Assembly (NCBI RefSeq): GCF_000090795.2
Contig: NW_003546679.1
Coordinates: forward strand, 29,232 to 79,187
DNA length: 49,956 nucleotides
Origin: Amphimedon queenslandica
Taxonomy: Eukaryota; Porifera; Demospongiae; Haplosclerida; Niphatidae
Direction of reading: 5' to 3'
This document shows, piece by piece, positions 44,884-49,956 of the stretch. The notes under the pieces are model-generated. The model was not told the origin of the DNA. It did not search any database and saw only the letters and a program-made list of their open reading frames with translations. The position numbers and the translations under genes are program-made. How positions within the stretch are numbered: position 1 is the first letter of the stretch; the number at the start of each line of letters is the position of its first letter.

Positions 44884-46733
44884 TCAAAGGCAGTTAGGTA
44901 TAGTAATGGGTCCTCTCTGTATGAGTCTCCTTGTAGCATAGCAACCCTGGGCCTCTTTACTCTTCTTCTTCTTAACAGGCGGAGGTCCCTCCCGTAGCTT
45001 CAGGAAATAATGAGAATAATACTTGTACATTTTCCCTGATTGACCCTTCCCATGGTATCGGATACGCTTGAGGTAAGTTCCTTTGCCAACATAAGAGGCA
45101 GACACATAGAGGTTGTCCGGATTGGCTTTGTGTATCTGAATAGCATTCCTCTGGGTCTCTTTTATTGTCTGAGAGAAGAGGGAGAGAGGAAGAAAGGAAA
45201 TGAATAAAAAAGATTAAAATATAAATTAATAATCAGGACATTACAAATACAAAGGAATGAAATGAAAAATAATTATAAAGGGAAATTAAGTTAAACAGGT
45301 CATTACAAATACAAAAGCAATGAGAAATGGACAAACGAATGATAAATAGTAATAAAGACAAATCAAGTTAAACAGGTCAGAATTAGGACATTATAAATGC
45401 AATGTAGAATAGTATCACCTGCATCAGTCAAAATAGACACCTACATGCATGGGTCAGCCATTACTACAGTTTATATAGAGGAGTGTCTTTAAATCAGATG
45501 ATAGTGATACAGAATAGAGTGGTTCTACTATACAAAGGACCTTTTATACACTACCTAATATGGTATTATGAATGGGACAACAGCAACTGTATGTCATAGA
45601 TCTAGTGAAGTGTCCAGTAACCAGTGGTTCCTTTTAGTGAGGATTGATTGTAGCATGTACATGTAGATTGACATTACCATCATCATTACTAATAGGTTAC
45701 TTATCTGACTAATACCAACACAAAAATTATACATGTATAATCATGCTGAATGTTTTAAAGTTCTGTATTAATGTATTAATTATTTATACTTACGTCTTTG
45801 ATAAAAGTAGCCACTTTCTTATCCGAATATTCTAATTGAACCAAAGCATCTACAACCTTCATTCGCCTTATCTGAAGAATGAATAATGAAGAAGATAGAC
45901 TTCATTACTAGTGTAGACTTTATTTAGGAGCATTTTTATAAATTTTCCTAATACATATACTTTGACCTGATTCTGATCAAAATTATAATTTACAAAGTTG
46001 CTCAAAAATCAGGCCAAAGTCCCTAATACAGGGTCATTGGCCAAATTTCGCCAAAAATAAAAAGGTGAGAATTCTTCAATTTTATTACGCTTCCTGATGC
46101 ATATACATGTACTTATGTTGCATAGAAAGTTTGAGCTCATTCCAATCAAAATTGAATTTTTTACATTTTTTTAAGTTGCTCAAAAATTAGGTCAAAGTCC
46201 CTGTACCATAGTACATGGTCATTGGCCAAATTTCGCTAAAAATGAAAAGGTGAGAATTTTCCATTTTTATTACATTTTCTGATGCATATACATGTACTTA
46301 TGTTGCGTAGAAAGTTTGAGCTCATTCTGATCAAAATTGGATTTTTTACGAATTTTTAAAGTTACTTAAAAATCAGAAAGTGCTAAATACATTATTATTA
46401 TTACAAAATGGCCGTCAGTACAAACTACAGTTGCTTACCACTTTAGCAACAAGATTCAGCTTCTGTGGGCTCGTCTTCACTTGCTCACAACGACCATAAA
46501 ACTCCTAAACAACATATTAATGACACTTCACTGTATCATTAACATACTCTATAGGGAGGAGCCTGTTCTTGTACTGTAGAAACTGGAGTAGTAGTAGAAG
46601 CAACAGAAGTCATCCTATAACTACAGACCCAATAATACCAATAATATTAATAATAAATAACTTACAATTGATGTCTATGGGGGACTAGAAACCTCCTAAA
46701 AGAGGAAAGGATAGAATTTGCTTTGGACGCCAT
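44884..46733 (-). CDS. MRPL22: Mitochondrial large-subunit ribosomal protein uL22m
   Basis: Exons 46733-46666, 46614-46548, 46504-46439, 45871-45794, 45168-44884 give 187 aa. The N-terminus (MASKANSILSSFRRFLVPHRHQ) is basic and hydroxylated, as a mitochondrial import signal should be. The L22 domain runs from TSPQKLNLVAKVIRRMKVVDALVQLEYSDKK through the family loop to YLKRIRYHGKGQSGKMYKYYSHYFLKLREGPPP, which matches animal MRPL22 closely. The protein lines the exit tunnel of the mitoribosome. The tail after GPPP is lysine-rich and longer than I would expect. Head-to-head with the SUMO-like gene, 254 bp between start codons. Confidence 0.92.
45920..46385. repeat. ~185-bp satellite array in an MRPL22 intron
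   Basis: The block ctgatgcatatacatgtacttatgttgc recurs at about 46094 and 46279, with gtccctgtaccatagtacatggtcattggcc between. Same orientation as the 10390 array, hence antisense to MRPL22. Confidence 0.85.
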
Positions 46734-46987
46734 GACAGTCCACGTGTAATAAGTAGGTGTGACATATTATTAACTGAGCCCGCCCACGCACTACAAGCCA
46801 CCCTCATGCAAACGATGCAGTCGGTAAATATTGACAGTTTTTGCAGCCACACGCTATCATACTCTACTCCTACATTGCATAAAATAACAAACACTACATT
46901 ATAATAGTAACTAACAAAGCTCTGCCTTCCATTCCACTCAGCATTATAGTATAAAGATTGAGAGAACCAGCTACTCTATATAGATCT
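46734..46987. promoter_or_regulatory. Compact bidirectional promoter of MRPL22 and the SUMO-like gene
   Basis: The 254 bp between two divergent ATGs contain a GC-rich stretch (gagcccgcccacgcac, ~46777-46792) unusual for this AT-rich region, and no TATA box. This is typical of shared housekeeping promoters. Confidence 0.55.
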
Positions 46988-47623
46988 ATGGCCCGGAAGA
47001 GTAGATCAAGTGTTGATATGGGTGAGGTAAGATCATTAGACTTATATGTAGGATTTCTATTGACTAATATCTATTGTTTTCTTAGTCTGCAATTAAACTG
47101 GCCCTCAGAGAACCAGTAAGTATACTGTATAACATTCTTTGTATTATACTTTCACTCTGTCATCATTGTAAAAGATTAGCTCCTCATTCAGAGCTCATGA
47201 GATGATAGATATTAACAATACATGCACACAAACACACTATAACATGTACTAAAGCCTCAAGCTCACAGTGCTATAGAACAGCATCACTGATTATTACAGT
47301 ACAGTATAAATCTATAATCACATATTGGTATAGATTCATATTCATTATTAAGAACTTGAGCATATGGGCTTAACACACTATAGCTACATACAGTGTTAAT
47401 ATTCATTATACAGGATGGGATAATAGTGAATTACATTATTGATGATGGGACGCCATTGGAGCTACTCATGAAGACGTACTGTCAGAAAAAAGAACACAAT
47501 AGGAAGAACGTCACATTCACATATCTAGGGACACCAATACTGAGCATGCAGACTGCAAAAGACCTCAATATGAAGGACGGAGATACTATTGTAATACAAA
47601 TTAATGAAGTAACACAAAAATGA
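46988..47623 (+). CDS. Small SUMO-like protein without C-terminal diglycine
   Basis: Exons 46988-47026, 47086-47115, 47414-47623, all phase 0, give 92 aa. After a basic start (MARKSRSSVDMGE) the protein follows a SUMO/Rad60-type ubiquitin-like fold: IKLALREPDGIIVNYIIDDG, then TPLELLMKTYCQKK (like SUMO's helix), VTFTYLGTPI, and TAKDLNMKDGDTIVIQ, which matches the SUMO TAKDLEMEDGDxIEV signature. It ends NEVTQK, so there is no GG for conjugation and no propeptide. It is therefore either a non-conjugated SUMO-like domain (as in NFATC2IP/Rad60 C-termini) or a diverged relative. Not the sponge's canonical SUMO. Confidence 0.8.
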
Positions 47624-47867
47624 TGTATTTTAATATGACTATTTTTATCTTTTTATTGTCTCCACTTAACTTCTTTATATGCATACAAAATGTGCATTAA
47701 AAATATTAAAATAGCTTGCTTGCTTTTTGAATTAAAAAACCTCTTAAAAGTTTAACGATAATATTATTATGATCCAGACATTGCAAAGCTGGTTCTCTTT
47801 GCTTGTCCTAATTCCTGATCATAACTATTCATTTACACATACATATACAAATAATCCATTAAAAGTG
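47624..47867. other. Short convergent intergenic region
   Basis: 244 bp between the SUMO-like stop and the WBP4 stop. Both 3' UTRs must lie here, possibly overlapping. Nothing else seen. Confidence 0.5.
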
Positions 47868-48633
47868 TCACCACTGGCTAGTTCTTTGCTTGATATTTCT
47901 ATTGCTACTGCTTGACTTCTTCTTAAAACTAAATCCTTTAAATGACCCAGTCATCATTCCTCCATCCTCTCTCTTCACTTGTGGGTCTAAGCCACTATTG
48001 CTGCTGCTTTGTGGGTGAGTTTTTTCTTTAAAAGTGTAGCCTTCTTCTTCGTCAGAAGACACTTGAAGTCGGCTTGATTTAGATTGTGAAGGCTGTGCTT
48101 CTTCTCTCTCCTCTTGATCTTCATCTTCTTCCTTTTCCTCTTCAACAATTTTCTGTGCTCTACAAAAATAAATAATGATTACTATTAATCAGAGATATTA
48201 CCAGAACATTACTGCCTGCATATAAGTATAGGAAGAAAGGAAAACTTGAAGACTATTAAAGTAGCAACTATATTCTTACCTTACTGCAACAGTTTGCCAT
48301 GAGCCATAAGGATCAAACCTCTTGGCAGGAGGAGGTTTCTCTCCTTCTCCACTCTCCTCTCCTCCTTCTTTCTCTTCATCATCATCATCACTGTTTTCTG
48401 TGTAGTATTTAACTCTAGCCGCTAGCTCAGTGAATGGCTGCTGTAAGAACTCATCTTTCTCTTGTTGCTGTCTCAGCCATTGAGCTTGAATACTATCATC
48501 CTCAACACTAAAAGATAATAAAAATACATTAGATTGGATACATGTACAAATACATGTACATGTTATTTCAATATTTCTAACACTTGATGCATAATTAGAA
48601 GTAACATACATACCGTATTAATAAAACTTTACT

Positions 48634-48706
<73 letters not shown>

Positions 48707-49490
48707 GATACATATACCTGGTAATGTTACTAGTATTTGAAGATGAGACTGGTACTATAGATCCTTTGGCGTTACGAGTGAAAGTACCAAAGACTGAAGA
48801 ACCTTTAGGAGCACTGGACTGCACTGTACTCTTAACTGATGTATGGGAGGGCGTGGTCTTGAGTTCAGGTGGACACTCCCACTGAGAAACTAAAAAATAA
48901 GTAATTTTATTTTAAAGTTTTTTTTACATTTTAATTAATTAATATTATTAATTACTTCCGGTCAAAATGTGATAGTAATAGATACGACCTTCAGGTGATA
49001 ACAACTGTTGCCATGGTGATGGTGGGGGCGGAGGTGCTGCTACGTCCTATAATAGCAAAAATATCATGAAGTCATACTAATAATAGTCTAATAATAATAA
49101 TACTAATAATAGTCTATACAATATGCACACATGTTCATGAATGAAGTAAAACAAGACATTTTGTGGCCTAAAGTTTTTTGTAAACCCATTATCTAATTTT
49201 AGGATATTCTCAAATTTGTTTCGTGAATTTTCAAAATTCATGGAAATTCCAGGGTCACAAAAGTTACAGTAAAACACACTCATTATATTAATTAAATAAT
49301 TCAATAGATACAATATGATCATTACTGTAGAGCTCTTAGCCTCTCCTCCTCCTCCTCCACCACCACCTCCTCCTCCTCTCTTTGGTTTTGACTTCATTTT
49401 CTTTTCTTCTTCAGCTATTGCTTTCTTAAGATAAGAAGAATCCTTCGCTGGTAGACCTTTCTGGTCTCTTTTATAAGCTGCTTCTGCTGC
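47868..49490 (-). CDS. WBP4: WBP4/FBP21-like spliceosomal WW protein, C-terminal part
   Basis: Exons in window (minus): 49490-49326, 49046-48956, 48889-48718, 48507-48280, 48159-47868; phases 0,1,2,2 agree. Upstream exons (with the expected N-terminal U1C-type zinc finger) lie right of the window. Visible: AAEAAYKRDQKGLPA (as in WBP4 after the zinc finger), a glycine run, a PPPPP stretch, one WW domain split by an intron (SPWQQLLSPEGRIYYYHILTG-ISQWECPPEL), an acidic region, RFDPYGSWQTV (cf. NPYGEWQ of WBP4), EEGYTFKEKT and the C-terminal FSFKKKSSSSNRNIKQR, equivalent to the WBP4 tail. WBP4 joins the spliceosomal B complex. Vertebrate WBP4 has two WW domains; only one is seen here. Stop TGA at 47868. 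Confidence 0.85.
48636..48705. repeat. (AAT)n microsatellite in a WBP4 intron
   Basis: More than 20 perfect aat units. Further (AAT/ATT)n tracts of similar kind lie at 12301-12350, 12774-12812, 27797-27838, 39113-39150, 49605-49652 and 49857-49900. Confidence 0.95.
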
Positions 49491-49854
49491 CTAAGAATAA
49501 TAATAATAAATAATTAATAATTAGAAGATAAATGTAAAACATTATGTATGGAAGCAATGAAGGAAATATTTGAAATATTGCATATACATTACATAGTATA
49601 AATAATAATAATGATAATAATAATAATAATAATGATAATAATAATAATAATAAATGTGGCTTAGCCGCTTCCCTCCCCTTCCTTCTGTCTTGGATGGGCA
49701 GATTTAACTTTGTTTTCTTTTGTTTGTTTTCTTAGCTAGTTTTTTTCTTATTTTTTCATGTTTCCCTTTTGTTTTTCTGTTGTCTCCTCTGGGATCTCCC
49801 TCTTTCCCCTATTTTCTTCTTCTAGTCATTGTTTTTGTACATGTTCGTTATTTT

Positions 49855-49900
<46 letters not shown>

Positions 49901-49956
49901 TACCATATAGGGGTTGTATTTCACTAGGAAGAAATTTCGCTAATTTCACATTTTTA
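49491..49956. other. WBP4 intron with AAT tracts, T-rich segment and a MITE end
   Basis: Two AAT microsatellites bracket a ~200-bp T/C-rich unique segment (49653-49856). The last 54 bp (from 49903, CCATATAGGGGTTG, preceded by TA) look like the left end of a CCGTATAG-type MITE cut by the window edge. Confidence 0.45.

Noticed and set aside
49653..49856. T-rich segment next to (AAT)n as a LINE or SINE 3' end
   Set aside because: No open frame, promoter box or target duplication could be found; left as unassigned intron sequence.

Overview
This is nuclear DNA from a demosponge, most probably a haplosclerid of the Amphimedon type. The evidence is AT-rich sequence, compact multi-exon genes with many introns of about 50-100 bp, multi-domain SRCR receptor and CARD-NACHT receptor genes typical of sponges, and abundant short inverted-repeat elements and microsatellites. 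Gene models were built by hand: splice sites were chosen so that reading phase is kept, and protein similarity is from memory of the families, not from a search.

Layout. (1) 1041-2243, minus: first coding exon of a KAT6 (MOZ/MORF)-like histone acetyltransferase; the rest lies left of the window. (2) 2638-14298, plus: a complete 19-exon type I membrane receptor with eight SRCR domains (1068 aa), head-to-head with gene 1. (3) 14932-21458, minus: three tandem two-exon genes for secreted M35 (aspzincin) metallopeptidases, with an 8/10-bp minisatellite between copies 1 and 2. (4) 22641-39332, minus: a complete 31-exon cytosolic leucyl-tRNA synthetase (1204 aa). Two intronless genes lie in its introns on the opposite strand: a secreted metallo-beta-lactamase-fold protein without its metal ligands (25414-26433) and an unrecognised multi-span membrane protein (33351-34499). 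(5) 39622-43957 (perhaps from 44337), minus: a CARD-NACHT NLR-type receptor whose first exon encodes a hydrophobic leader ending in a 2A-like ribosome-skipping motif (GDIELNPGP). (6) 44884-46733, minus: mitochondrial ribosomal protein L22, head-to-head with (7) 46988-47623, plus: a SUMO-like protein lacking the C-terminal diglycine. (8) 47868-49490, minus: the C-terminal exons of a WBP4/FBP21-like spliceosomal WW protein, running off the right edge.

Housekeeping genes (translation, chromatin, splicing) are interleaved with recognition or effector genes (SRCR receptor, NLR, secreted peptidases, secreted MBL-like protein). The strongest candidate for an unusual system is the 2A-leader NLR. Its exon ends one base after the last 2A codon, so a complete leader-plus-skipping cassette sits in one exon. 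If functional, one mRNA would give both a secretory-pathway and a cytosolic receptor. Other points of interest are a 6-nt microexon in the synthetase, a phase-supported GC-AG intron, a transposon inserted precisely into a TA of a satellite monomer, and repeated CT microsatellites serving as the polypyrimidine tracts of 3' splice sites.

Introns and intergenic DNA hold at least three families of inverted-repeat elements, a ~180-187-bp satellite in six arrays, and a dispersed gtgtcctcattat repeat. No rRNA, tRNA or CRISPR was seen.
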